From: Verrucomicrobium sp. BvORR106
GTDB lineage: Bacteria; Verrucomicrobiota; Verrucomicrobiia; Verrucomicrobiales; Verrucomicrobiaceae
DNA: 43,073 bases
Assembly (NCBI RefSeq): GCF_000739655.1
Contig: NZ_BATR01000182.1
Span: forward strand, 1 to 43,073
Reading direction: 5' to 3'
Shown: piece by piece, positions 1 to 8,634 of the stretch
How positions within the stretch are numbered: the stretch's first letter is position 1
How the letters are laid out: each line of letters begins with the position of its first letter
Position numbers and translations under genes: made by a program
The notes under the pieces: generated by a model
Told to the model about the DNA's origin: nothing
The model's input: only the letters and a program-made list of their open reading frames with translations
Databases searched by the model: none

Positions 1-775
1 TGATCAGCTTTTGCAGTACCGGCTCCTGCCGCCACTCCCACGCCTGCCGCCGGTTGGCGAGGATGGTCACATGGTTCTCTGACTTGATTTCCTTGATCCC
101 CTCAGGCTCATCCTGGGAGTTCCTCACCAGGATCAAGGCGGCCTTCTCGTGAATCTCTGGCATGCGGAATACGCCTTCCCCATCGCCTACTGCCAGCACG
201 CCCTTGGACACACGTTCAGGCAGATCCAGCCCCAGATCCTCAAAAGGGATTCTCCACTCCTTCAGCATCTCCCGGAGCCCCGAGACACGCCCGAACACCG
301 CAAGGGATCGCTGGGCCTGGTCGTGGGCCTGCAGGCTCTTCCTGACTTTATTCCGATCTACGAGCTGTACGCGCACCTCTCCCGGATCAACCGGGCTGCC
401 GGGCTGACCTGAACGAATCACGAGTCTGATCCGCCCCCCCTTGACGTCTTCTGGGAGCGAAAACGAGAAGTCACCTTCCAGCAACGCAGGATGCCCAGGC
501 TGCTTGGTCAGCTGGAAGGGGAGATTCTCCAGCAGCAAGGCACCGAATTCGCCACCGTCCAGATACACATTTGCCCTGAGATCGGGCCTCGCACCAGCAG
601 GCGCGAGGAAGGTCATGGGGATGACCATCTTGGGTTCGATGAATTTCTCCAGGCACACCTTAGCATCACGCCCCAGCGGACCGTCCACCGCCAGCAGTTT
701 CACAAGGCCTGAGTCAGGCGCGCCCAGCAAAGGGGCAATGCACCCCGCCCAGAACACCAAGGGCATCAGATTCAT
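1..775 (-). CDS. Secreted protein of unknown function, 3' end cut by window edge
   Basis: The reading frame starts at ATG 775-773 on the minus strand and stays open to base 1, giving at least 258 residues without a stop. The N-terminus (MNLMPLVFWAGCIAPLLGAP) reads as a short signal peptide, so export is inferred. The next part is rich in beta-strand-like alternation, and the last third is more charged. I recognise no domain. The start overlaps the stop of the anti-sigma-like gene in an ATGA, which implies translational coupling and membership of the ECF sigma operon. From context it could be an effector or sensor partner of that sigma/anti-sigma pair, but nothing in the sequence proves this. 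Confidence 0.75.
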   Translation of the reverse strand, partial: MNLMPLVFWAGCIAPLLGAPDSGLVKLLAVDGPLGRDAKVCLEKFIEPKMVIPMTFLAPAGARPDLRANVYLDGGEFGALLLENLPFQLTKQPGHPALLEGDFSFSLPEDVKGGRIRLVIRSGQPGSPVDPGEVRVQLVDRNKVRKSLQAHDQAQRSLAVFGRVSGLREMLKEWRIPFEDLGLDLPERVSKGVLAVGDGEGVFRMPEIHEKAALILVRNSQDEPEGIKEIKSENHVTILANRRQAWEWRQEPVLQKLI

Positions 776-1374
776 GACGCCACCTCCGGCAGAGATTGAG
801 CAGACCAATGGAAACCCGCCAGCGTCGCCTCATCTGGGGACTGCATCACCATCCCATCCGTCACCACCAGCACGGCGCCATCCCCGGTGAGCAGCGGGGT
901 AAAGCATACATGCGCCCCCGCCCTGTCGAGGCAGACCTCGTGACCACTGTAGGTGAACACCTCAATCTTGCGTCCCTTGTCATGTAGGGTGACCAGGATG
1001 CGCTGGTCCGCGGCCGTGTCCCTCGGGCTCTCCAGCAACTCCACATCCACCTTGTCACCATCACGGATCACTGCGTCCAGCTGCCGGGGGAAGAGCTTCT
1101 CCATCTCCGTCAAAAGCTGGGGGCGGCCTGCCGGACCAGACTTCGATTCATGAAACAACAGGGCATCCGCTGCCAGCACCACCAGGGCGACCGCCACGGT
1201 GACGGTGGAGATCAACATCCACGCCTGCACCGGCACATTCCGGGCAGGCTCAGGCCGGTCATCCCCCAAGGCCGCCAGCGCCCGCCGACGTGCCTCACGC
1301 TTCACCTTGGGGTCGGCCGGAGCCGCATGGACCCCGGCCACCACCTCTTTCATCCATTCATCTTGGTTGCTCAT
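772..1374 (-). CDS. Single-pass membrane protein, putative anti-sigma factor
   Basis: A 200-residue protein with a charged cytoplasmic N-terminus of about 48 residues (MSNQDEWMKEVVAGVHAAP and a basic KREARRRAL stretch), one transmembrane segment at about residues 50-70 (AWMLISTVTVAVALVVLAAD) and a periplasmic C-terminal domain of about 130 residues. This is the usual layout of ECF anti-sigma factors. I do not see a clear zinc-binding HxxxCxxC motif, so it is not a typical ZAS anti-sigma factor. The gene directly follows the ECF sigma gene with a 4-base ATGA overlap (1371-1374) and overlaps the next gene the same way (772-775). The assignment rests on topology and position rather than on a recognised domain. 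Confidence 0.7.
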   Translation of the reverse strand: MSNQDEWMKEVVAGVHAAPADPKVKREARRRALAALGDDRPEPARNVPVQAWMLISTVTVAVALVVLAADALLFHESKSGPAGRPQLLTEMEKLFPRQLDAVIRDGDKVDVELLESPRDTAADQRILVTLHDKGRKIEVFTYSGHEVCLDRAGAHVCFTPLLTGDGAVLVVTDGMVMQSPDEATLAGFHWSAQSLPEVAS

Positions 1375-1925
1375 GGGGTCAGTAACTTTTTGAGGGTTCG
1401 TTTGGCCAGGAAGACCCGCCAGGAGATGGTGGACTCAGCACATCCCGCCCGTCTGGCGGCTTCGGCATGGTTGCAGTTTTCAAAATAAACCAGGGCCACC
1501 GCCTCTCGCTGGCGTGGGGAGAGCGCCTGCATGGCCCTGAGCAGCCGGGACTGCCTGTCCGTGGAAGCCTCCTCACCTTCCAGCGAACGATCTCCCCCGC
1601 TGTGCTCCTGATAAGCGGCAAAGGTTCTGGCCCGCTGGGACTGCTGGCGGCGGAGGTAGTCGCGCGCCACATTGGAGGCAATGGTGAAGAGCCAGGAAAG
1701 AAAAGCCACACCTTCCTCCAGGCCCGGAAGCTTGCGTGCCGCGCGGATGAAGGTCTCCTGCGCCACGTCATCTGCCGCGTGATGCTCCAGGACGATCCGG
1801 TAGGCGTACTGGCGGATCCGCTCGTAATACCGGTCGAACAGGCTCTCGAAGCCGTCCTTCTCACCACGACGGGCGCGCTCCACCAGGAGGGAATCTGAAA
1901 GTTCGATTTCATCGAGAGGGAACAT
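1371..1925 (-). CDS. ECF-type RNA polymerase sigma factor
   Basis: Sigma-70 family protein of about 184 residues. Region 2 is seen as FESLFDRYYERIRQYAYRIV..ADDVAQETFIRAARKL, with the DDVAQETF core-binding helix and the FLSWLFTIASNVARDYLRRQ segment. Region 4 is LSPRQREAVALVYFENCNHAEAARRAGCAESTISWRVFLAKRTLKK, a helix-turn-helix for -35 recognition. The ATG at 1925 fits the family N-terminus. A TTG at 1946, in the same frame, has an AAGGAG eight bases upstream and may be the true start, adding seven residues. The stop overlaps the anti-sigma start (ATGA), so sigma, anti-sigma and a secreted protein form one transcription unit. Such operons are commonly autoregulated, but I could not identify a promoter. 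Confidence 0.92.
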   Translation of the reverse strand: MFPLDEIELSDSLLVERARRGEKDGFESLFDRYYERIRQYAYRIVLEHHAADDVAQETFIRAARKLPGLEEGVAFLSWLFTIASNVARDYLRRQQSQRARTFAAYQEHSGGDRSLEGEEASTDRQSRLLRAMQALSPRQREAVALVYFENCNHAEAARRAGCAESTISWRVFLAKRTLKKLLTP

Positions 1926-2062
1926 GCGCGTAAAGAATAACCTCAAGACGCATTCTCCTTCCCGATCCTTGGCCTTTTGAAGGGAAATCGCAAAAATCCC
2001 TTCTCGCCGGTCGCGAGCACAGTTTTTCCCCACCCCGGAGGCTTCCCCTTCAATGCCAGCGG

Positions 2063-3484
2063 TCAGGCAAAAATCTCGCGGACTACGTGACCGTACACGT
2101 CCGTCAGGCGGAAGTCGCGGCCAGCGTAGCGGTAGGTCAGGCGCTCGTGATCAATCCCCATGAGATGCAGCAGGGTGGCGTGCAGATCATGCATGTGGAC
2201 CTTGTCCTTGACCGCGTAGTAGCCAAACTCGTCCGTCTCTCCATGAACGTGGCCGCTCTTCACGCCACCCCCGGCGAGCCACATGGTGAATCCTTGCGGA
2301 TTATGATCCCGGCCATTCACCCCTTGCACAATGGGCGTGCGACCAAACTCTCCGCCCCAAACCACCAGCGTGTCTTCCAGCAACCCCCGCTGCTTAAGGT
2401 CCGCCAGCAGCCCCGCGATCGGCCGGTCCACCCGGGCGCAATTGCTCTCATGCCCCTTCACCAGCCCGGAGTGCTGGTCCCAGGTGTAGCCCGTGGACAC
2501 CTGGATGAAGCGGACCCCGGCCTCCGCAAAACGACGCGCCAGCAGGCACTGACGGCCATAGTTGTCCGTGGGTTCCTTGCCGATGCCATACAGGTCTTTG
2601 ATGTGCTCGGGCTCGCCATCAAGGTTCATCACTTCCGGGGCCTCCTGCTGCATGCGAAACGCCAGCTCCATGGACGCGATCATCCCTTCCACCGGAGCCA
2701 GTCGGGTGCGCTCCAGATTCTCCCGGTTCATGGCCTGCAGCAGTTCCAGTTTGCGGTGCTGTCGCTCCGGAGTGGAACCGGAATCGAGGAAACGAAAGGT
2801 CGCCTCCTTGCCCAGCTTTCCACTTCGCCCCACCGTCGTGCCCTGGTGCGCTGCCGGGAGGAATGCGGAGCCGTAGTTCCGCGGACCACCATGACCGGCC
2901 GGGGGACTGATGCTGACGAAGGCGGGCAGGTTGGCGTTCTCCGTCCCGAGACCGTAGCTCACCCAGGAACCAAGCGAGGGCCGGACAAAGTTGTCCGCAC
3001 CCGTGTGCATCATGCACACCGCCTGACCATGTGACTGCCCCTTGCTCTGCATGGAGCGGATCACGCACAGGTCATCCATGTGTTGCGCGACATTAGGAAA
3101 CAACTCACTGCACCACAGCCCCGACTGACCGTGTTGCTGGAAGGCCCAGGGGGAGCCCATAAGCTTGGCCTGGCTGGCGGCCGCAGGGTCCAGGTTGTCC
3201 GCCGGGGCAAAGGGAAGACGCTTCCCGTCATCGGCCTGCAACCGGGGCTTGTAATCAAACGTGTCTACCTGTGAAGGTCCCCCATGCATGAACAGGAAAA
3301 TCACCCGCCGGGCCCGCGGCGCATGGTGCAGACCGATGGGCAGTGCTCCAGATGCGCCCGCTGCTGCGGCTGAAGCCAGACTGGAAAAAGCCAGCGAGCC
3401 AAAACCGCAAGCGGCCGTCTTCAACGCCGTGCGGCGGCTGAAGGTGGGGGCATCAAATCGATGGCAGGCAGAGACAGAATTCAT
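2063..3484 (-). CDS. DUF1501 (sulfatase-like) Tat-exported protein
   Basis: About 473 residues of the DUF1501 family, which has an alkaline phosphatase/sulfatase-like fold. A twin-arginine signal is visible near the N-terminus ([19 protein letters not shown]), so folded export is likely. Family hallmarks include [29 protein letters not shown] and [16 protein letters not shown], followed by a C-terminal [34 protein letters not shown] block. It follows the PSD1 cytochrome gene on the same strand. These two families are habitually adjacent in Planctomycetes and Verrucomicrobia and are thought to act together in periplasmic polysaccharide degradation, although the biochemistry is poorly defined. 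An in-frame TTG at 3508 overlaps the upstream stop as TTGA and is an alternative start. I chose ATG 3484, but neither site has a strong Shine-Dalgarno. Confidence 0.9.
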   Translation of the reverse strand: MNSVSACHRFDAPTFSRRTALKTAACGFGSLAFSSLASAAAAGASGALPIGLHHAPRARRVIFLFMHGGPSQVDTFDYKPRLQADDGKRLPFAPADNLDPAAASQAKLMGSPWAFQQHGQSGLWCSELFPNVAQHMDDLCVIRSMQSKGQSHGQAVCMMHTGADNFVRPSLGSWVSYGLGTENANLPAFVSISPPAGHGGPRNYGSAFLPAAHQGTTVGRSGKLGKEATFRFLDSGSTPERQHRKLELLQAMNRENLERTRLAPVEGMIASMELAFRMQQEAPEVMNLDGEPEHIKDLYGIGKEPTDNYGRQCLLARRFAEAGVRFIQVSTGYTWDQHSGLVKGHESNCARVDRPIAGLLADLKQRGLLEDTLVVWGGEFGRTPIVQGVNGRDHNPQGFTMWLAGGGVKSGHVHGETDEFGYYAVKDKVHMHDLHATLLHLMGIDHERLTYRYAGRDFRLTDVYGHVVREIFA

Positions 3485-3504
3485 GACAGGAAGGGCGCAG
3501 GGAT

Positions 3505-6366
3505 TCAATCGAGGAAGAGAAACTCCGTGGAGGCGAGCAGGATGTGAGCGAGATCTGCCAGAGCTTGTTCGCGGTCCGAGCCGCCATCGTTGATGAAGGC
3601 CACGGCACGTTGCAGCTCCGCAGGATGGGGAACGCGACCAAGCACGCTCCGGTACAGATGCTTCACGGCATCTGGGTTATCATGAAGGTAGGCACCGGCT
3701 CCCAGTTCCCTGGCCTGGGCCTGGAGCACCTCACTGTTCAACAGGTAAAGCGCCTGGGTGGGCACGGTGGTGGTGGCTCGTTCCCCCACGGTCACCTCGG
3801 GATTGGCGGCATCAAACACCTCCAGATCAGCTGCCAGATTGTTCCTGGCCATCGGCAGATACACACTGCGAACCGGGAGCTTGGTGGCATCCACCTTCCC
3901 GTCGAGATCCTCACCGTAAGAGCTGGCCGTGGCATTGCCCCTTTCCAGACTGAGCCGCCCTCCCAACAAAAGCAGGCTGTCCCGGAGTTCCTCCGCCGAC
4001 AAGCGTCGTGGCTGATGCCGGCCAAAGAAGCGGTTCTCGGGATCCACTGCGGCCAGCTTCGATTCTGGGGCTGCCGCAAGCCGGTAGGTGCGGCTGAGTA
4101 CCATCTCACGGATGAGTGCTTTCATGGAACCCCCACTGGCGCGGAACTGCTGGGCCAGATGCTCCAGAAGCTCTGGATGCGTCGGTGTCTCCCCTTGGAT
4201 GCCAAAGTTGTCCACGGTGCCCACGATACCCCGTCGGAAAAGTTGCGCCCAGAGGCGGTTCACCATCACCCGGTCCAGCAGGCCGTTTTGTGGCCCGGTG
4301 ATCCAGTTGGCCAGCTCCAGCCGGCCACTGGCACCAGCAGGAATGACCGGCGGCGGCCCGGAATGCAGCACTTGCGGGAAGTTTCGCTTCACCAGTGGCC
4401 CGCGTTGCGCCACCTCCCCACGGATACGCAGGTGGCAATCGCCCGCATCCTCCGCATCGCGAGGGGCCATGGCGAGCTCGGCATCTTTGAGTTCGTCGAT
4501 CTGCTTCGTCAGCGCCTTGGACAGCTCCCCGGCCGACATCTTGAAGAGCGGATCGGTGCCGCCCCCGCTCATCGCCAGCACTTCCGCCTCCCGCTCAATG
4601 TCCTTGACGGCGACGAACTGCACCGCGTCCACCATGACATAGCCACTGGTGCCCCGGTTGCTGAGCATCACATTGGCCCGGGCGCCTTTCTTGAACTCAA
4701 ACCGGCCCACCGGCTGGAACAGCCCGGCCACGGCGGGTTCCTTGGTCTGGTCGAGTGTGATTTCATGAACCCCATCCCCCGCCTCCACCGTGACCGGCAC
4801 CGACCGGCTGCGGTTCCCGCCCGGACTGTAGGCCACCCGTACTTCATACACGCCGCTCTCTGGCAGGCTGCCGCGGAACAGCGCCTGTCTGCCGCCCTTC
4901 TCCTGACGGTCGTCATGGATGTAAGTTTCCCCGAACCGCTTGGGCGAAAGGGTCGAGCTCTTCCATGCCCCCGTGAGCTCCGCGTCGGCCTCATCATACA
5001 CCACACCCGCCAGCGGCAGGTCATCCAGCGTCTTCTTGCCGCCGGATTTCTGTTTGAAGTCCTTCTCCACCTTCAGCCGCATGATCAGCTCCAGCCGGGT
5101 CACCTGCTGTTCCAACTCACCGCGTTGGGGTTCAGGCACAGGCAGCGGAAGCTCCACCCAACTGGCCACATTGACACATCCGTTGCGGGTCCCCATCACC
5201 ACCTGGGTGGAGCGGAAGATGCCCGCCAGCGCGTAGTAGTCCTGCTGGCTCACGGGATCAAACTTGTGGTCATGACACCGGGCACAGCCGAGGGTCAGAC
5301 CGAGGAAGGCGCGGCCGACCGTGTCGATCTGCTCGTCGGCGACATCAAGCCGGATCTTCTCCTTGTCACGCTCGGTGAGCATCTTGGGCCCCAGAGTCAG
5401 GAAGGTGCTGGCGACCAGCTGCTCCCGCCGCTGGGCATCTGTGCTCCAGGGCAGCAGGTCTCCTGCGAGCTGCTCTTTGACGAAGGTGTAGAAGGGCTTG
5501 TCGGCATTGAAGGCATCGATGACATAGTTGCGATACCGCCAGGCCTGATAGTAGGTGTAGTTGCGATCTCCCCCGTTGGAGTCCGCATACCGCGCGAGAT
5601 CCAGCCAGTGCCGCCCCCAGGTCTCACCAAACGACGCGCTGGCGAGCAACCGGTCCACCAGTGTCGTCAAGGCCGACTCCCCTTCTCGGTTCATGGAATC
5701 AACAAAGGCATCCGCCTCCGCCGGGGAGGGAGGGAGCCCCGTCAGATCATAGTACAACCGGCGCACCAGAGCCCGGGCAGGCGCATCAGGGGCTGGTTGA
5801 TGCTCCGCTGCCTCCAGACGGGCCAGGACAAAGCGGTCCATCTCTTCCCGGGGCCAGTCGGTGTTTTTCACGTCAGGCAGAGGCACGGGTGCCGACTGAT
5901 GCTCGCGATAGGCCCACGTCTGGCGGGCTGCAGCGAAGTCGATCTGCTTCTTTTGCGTAGCGGCCGCGAGCGAGTCCCCTCGCGGATCGGGAGCGCCCAT
6001 GGCCACCCACCGCTCCAGCACGGCCACCTCTGCGGCACTGAGGCGTGACTTGGGAGGCATCTGCAGATCAGCCTTCTCGTACCGCACCGAGGTGATCAGG
6101 AGGCTCTCCGCCACCTTGCCAGGCACCACCGCCGGCCCCGCATCCCCGCCCGTGGCCCAGCCTTCACGGCGGTCCAGCAGGAGCCCGCCTTTGGCTTTGC
6201 CAGATTCCTGCGAGTGACATTCGTAGCAGTGCTTCACCAACAGGGGGCGCACCTCATTCTCGAAGAAAGTGGTGCCTCCCGAATCCGCCGAGGCGGCAGG
6301 AGATGCGGACAGCAACGCCACCAGGATGCCTGGTCCAAGAACGCGAATGTAGCAATTCGAGCGCAT
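3505..6366 (-). CDS. PSD1-type secreted cytochrome (PSCyt1-DUF1549-DUF1553) with golvesin-like insert
   Basis: 953 residues with a signal peptide (about residues 1-27, ending PAASA). A planctomycete cytochrome domain follows, carrying one c-type haem motif CYECH (C47, C50, H51) and a later LQMPPK that may supply the axial methionine. Next is the DUF1549 domain ([54 protein letters not shown]). Residues about 484-585 look like a golvesin/CBM-like beta domain ([32 protein letters not shown]). The C-terminal part is DUF1553 ([53 protein letters not shown]). It is predicted to act in the periplasm as an electron-transfer or oxidative partner in glycan breakdown. It is probably co-transcribed with the DUF1501 gene downstream and diverges from the second sigma gene across a gap of about 130 bases. 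Confidence 0.92.
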   Translation of the reverse strand: MRSNCYIRVLGPGILVALLSASPAASADSGGTTFFENEVRPLLVKHCYECHSQESGKAKGGLLLDRREGWATGGDAGPAVVPGKVAESLLITSVRYEKADLQMPPKSRLSAAEVAVLERWVAMGAPDPRGDSLAAATQKKQIDFAAARQTWAYREHQSAPVPLPDVKNTDWPREEMDRFVLARLEAAEHQPAPDAPARALVRRLYYDLTGLPPSPAEADAFVDSMNREGESALTTLVDRLLASASFGETWGRHWLDLARYADSNGGDRNYTYYQAWRYRNYVIDAFNADKPFYTFVKEQLAGDLLPWSTDAQRREQLVASTFLTLGPKMLTERDKEKIRLDVADEQIDTVGRAFLGLTLGCARCHDHKFDPVSQQDYYALAGIFRSTQVVMGTRNGCVNVASWVELPLPVPEPQRGELEQQVTRLELIMRLKVEKDFKQKSGGKKTLDDLPLAGVVYDEADAELTGAWKSSTLSPKRFGETYIHDDRQEKGGRQALFRGSLPESGVYEVRVAYSPGGNRSRSVPVTVEAGDGVHEITLDQTKEPAVAGLFQPVGRFEFKKGARANVMLSNRGTSGYVMVDAVQFVAVKDIEREAEVLAMSGGGTDPLFKMSAGELSKALTKQIDELKDAELAMAPRDAEDAGDCHLRIRGEVAQRGPLVKRNFPQVLHSGPPPVIPAGASGRLELANWITGPQNGLLDRVMVNRLWAQLFRRGIVGTVDNFGIQGETPTHPELLEHLAQQFRASGGSMKALIREMVLSRTYRLAAAPESKLAAVDPENRFFGRHQPRRLSAEELRDSLLLLGGRLSLERGNATASSYGEDLDGKVDATKLPVRSVYLPMARNNLAADLEVFDAANPEVTVGERATTTVPTQALYLLNSEVLQAQARELGAGAYLHDNPDAVKHLYRSVLGRVPHPAELQRAVAFINDGGSDREQALADLAHILLASTEFLFLD

Positions 6367-6497
6367 GATTTGCTGAAAAAGGCAAAACCACTACGCATTG
6401 GACACCTCTTTTTCTTCTGGATCTCCCAACAGGATAAAAATCTCCCATGTCCAATGAGGTCGAATTATGCCTTGTTCCAGTAGTCGCGCCCGCTGTC

Positions 6498-7064
6498 ATG
6501 AGCACTCCCTCCACACCCAACCCCACGCCGCCCGAAGACCGGACCGAGGCCTTCCTGCGGCTGCTGACCCAGCATGACCGGCAGCTCGCGCTGTACGTGA
6601 CTGGCCTGGTACCGGCAGCGCAGGACGCGCAGGACATTCTCCAGGAAGGGAAGGTGGTGATGTGGCGGTGCTTTGACCGCTTCGAACTCGGAACGAACTT
6701 CCCGGCCTGGGCCAGAAAGATCCTTTTCCACCAGGTGATCGCCCATCGACGCCGGGTGAAAAAGGAAAACACGGAGGCCATTGGCGAACGCGCGCTGGAA
6801 TTGCTCAGCGATGAAGCGGAATCCGCCACGACCGAAGGGCGCTGGGTGGCCCGCGAGCAGGCTCTGGCCCAGTGCCTGGCCAAACTCAATGCCGACCATC
6901 GTAACATCATCCAGATGCGCTACCGCGACGAGGCCTCGATCGACCGGATCGCCCGCGCCGTGGAACGCACGGAGACCGCCGTCTACCGCCTGCTCAGCCG
7001 GTTGCGGCAGAACCTCTATCAATGCGTGGAACGCACCAGCCAGACTCAAACTCAGACCCCATGA
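6498..7064 (+). CDS. Sigma-70 family factor (Rhodopirellula/Verrucomicrobium type)
   Basis: 188 residues from ATG 6498. Region 2 is seen in FLRLLTQHDRQLALYVTGLVPAAQDAQDILQEGKVVMWRCFDRFELGTNFPAWARKILFHQVIAHRRR, including the D-QDILQE helix. Region 4 is LNADHRNIIQMRYRDEASIDRIARAVERTETAVYRLLSRLRQNLYQCV. This sub-type, found with FecR-like partners, is common in Planctomycetes and Verrucomicrobia. An upstream in-frame ATG at 6447 would add 17 residues. Neither start has a convincing Shine-Dalgarno, and I preferred 6498 because the extension is unlike the family. The stop is shared with the FecR gene start in an ATGA overlap (7061-7064). The divergent arrangement with the PSD1 gene suggests, but does not prove, that this factor controls that pair. 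Confidence 0.9.
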   Translation: MSTPSTPNPTPPEDRTEAFLRLLTQHDRQLALYVTGLVPAAQDAQDILQEGKVVMWRCFDRFELGTNFPAWARKILFHQVIAHRRRVKKENTEAIGERALELLSDEAESATTEGRWVAREQALAQCLAKLNADHRNIIQMRYRDEASIDRIARAVERTETAVYRLLSRLRQNLYQCVERTSQTQTQTP

Positions 7065-8515
7065 CTGACGCCGACCTTCAAAAACTGGCGGACCTCGTGC
7101 ATGCCCACATCGAGGGTCAGCTCACCGCGCCTCAGCGTGAGGCTCTGGAGGCTGCCATTGAGGCCGGCGGTGAATCCCGTCGGATCGTCGCGGACATGCT
7201 GCGCGACCACGCCGTGCTCCATTGGAATCATGTGGCACAGGAAGCCCCGGCAACCGATGGCGTTGAACAGTTCCGCGAAGGAGTGCATCCCCCTGCGGGC
7301 ACGCTCCCAAAGCCGAAGCGTTCACTGTGGCTGCCCATGGCCCTGGCCGCGAGCGTGACCCTGACCGCCCTGGCCGCAGGCCTGCTCATCGGCAAGCAAA
7401 CGGCCCAACCCGCTACCTTTGCCACCCTGGTGCACGCCGATGCCGCCACCTGGGGCGGAGGCAGCCTGCCTACGGCCGTCGGCTCCCGCCTGGCAAAAGG
7501 AAAATTCCGATTGGAAGAGGGATTGGCGACCGTGAAGTTCGACTCCGGAGCCACCGTGACATTAGAGTCCCCGGCCGTGTTTGAGATCGAGGACGCCATG
7601 AATGCCAATCTTGTGGCGGGCACTGCGGTCGCGGATGTGCCGGAGTCGGCACACGGTTTCAGGATCGTGACGCCCTCCGCCCGGGTCATCGATCATGGCA
7701 CCCGGTTTGCCGTCAACGTTGAGTCTGATACGGGAGCCACACGCACCCATGTGTTCGAGGGACTGGTGGAGGTGGAGCACCCCACCACGGACAAAGTCGT
7801 ACAACTGCGCACCGGGCAGAAGAACAGGGTGGAGGGAGACCACTTGGATCCCGTGAGCCCGGGCCCAGTGGAAGAGCGCTGGTCGGCCCAGCCCGCCACG
7901 GTCCTCGAGCGAGGCAGCGGGTGGAGGCTGATCTCCACGCGCGATGGACGCGGCAAAGACGGGTACACCGCCTCCGTCATCAATGAGCACACGTCCAACA
8001 CCCAGTTGCTGGTGAAATCCTCTGAGCAAAAGAGCGGCCCCCGCCGGAAGGCGTACCTGGGTTTTGACCTCTCCACTGTGCCGCGCGAAAAGATCACCAC
8101 GGCCGAGCTCATTCTGACCTTTGAACCCACTGGCTGGGGGCTGGCTTCTGCCGTACCCGACTGCGAATTCGAGGTGTATGGCATCACGAAAGAAGAGCTG
8201 GAAAACTGGGATCCCAACGACCTGCCCTGGGCCAGCGCCCCGGCCAATGTGACCAAGGGCAATGCCGTTGATCTCTCTGCTGCCCGATTGCTGGGAAGCT
8301 TCACGGTGCCGCGCGGCGTTCAGAAGGGTGAGTTCACCCTCCAGAGCGAGGCATTGCGCGACTTTCTCCGGGATGATCCCAATGGTCAGGCGACGCTGAT
8401 GATCTTCCGCAAGACGATTGAGATCAATGACAATGGCCTGGTGCACGGCATGGCTTCCTCCAGACATCCCCACCTGCCGCCCCCCACCCTGGCGCTGAAG
8501 CTGACGGAACCCTGA
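7061..8515 (+). CDS. FecR-domain anti-sigma/sensor protein with C-terminal DNRLRE-like domain
   Basis: 484 residues. The N-terminal 87 residues are cytoplasmic and helical (LQKLADLVHAHIEGQLTAPQ) and probably contact the sigma factor. One transmembrane helix spans about residues 88-111 (LWLPMALAASVTLTALAAGLLIG). The FecR domain follows at roughly 145-245 (VKFDSGATVTLESPAVFEI, FRIVTPSARVIDHGTRFAVNV, VFEGLVEVEHP). The C-terminal 180 or so residues resemble DNRLRE/CBM96-like beta domains (RKAYLGFDLSTVPREKITTAELILTFEP), so it may bind carbohydrate outside the cell. ATG 7061 was chosen because it overlaps the sigma stop. The likely role is to hold the sigma factor inactive until an extracellular ligand is sensed; this is inferred from the family and gene order. 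Confidence 0.87.
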   Translation: MTDADLQKLADLVHAHIEGQLTAPQREALEAAIEAGGESRRIVADMLRDHAVLHWNHVAQEAPATDGVEQFREGVHPPAGTLPKPKRSLWLPMALAASVTLTALAAGLLIGKQTAQPATFATLVHADAATWGGGSLPTAVGSRLAKGKFRLEEGLATVKFDSGATVTLESPAVFEIEDAMNANLVAGTAVADVPESAHGFRIVTPSARVIDHGTRFAVNVESDTGATRTHVFEGLVEVEHPTTDKVVQLRTGQKNRVEGDHLDPVSPGPVEERWSAQPATVLERGSGWRLISTRDGRGKDGYTASVINEHTSNTQLLVKSSEQKSGPRRKAYLGFDLSTVPREKITTAELILTFEPTGWGLASAVPDCEFEVYGITKEELENWDPNDLPWASAPANVTKGNAVDLSAARLLGSFTVPRGVQKGEFTLQSEALRDFLRDDPNGQATLMIFRKTIEINDNGLVHGMASSRHPHLPPPTLALKLTEP

Positions 8516-8554
8516 CCCATTTTTCACCGGCTCAATCGACTGGATTAGCCAAAG

Positions 8555-8571
8555 GTGGAGGGTTCCTCCAC
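8555..8571 (+). terminator. Short perfect stem-loop downstream of the FecR gene
   Basis: GTGGAGG (8555-8561) and CCTCCAC (8565-8571) form a 7-bp perfect stem with a GTT loop, 40 bases after the FecR stop and 64 bases before the oxidoreductase start. There is no T-tract after it, so it is not a classical intrinsic terminator. It could be an RNA-stabilising hairpin or an attenuating structure. The rest of the 8516-8634 gap shows nothing I recognise. Confidence 0.4.
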
Positions 8572-8634
8572 TATACCGTTGTATTTCCGGCGATTATGTG
8601 AGTACGGATGAGGTTCACGCGTTTGGGAGAACCG

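Noticed and set aside
3544-6048. 834-codon plus-strand ORF opposite the PSD1 gene
   Set aside because: It is antisense to a well-supported gene; GC-rich third positions keep the opposite frame open. Its His/Gln/Arg-rich composition shows no domain.
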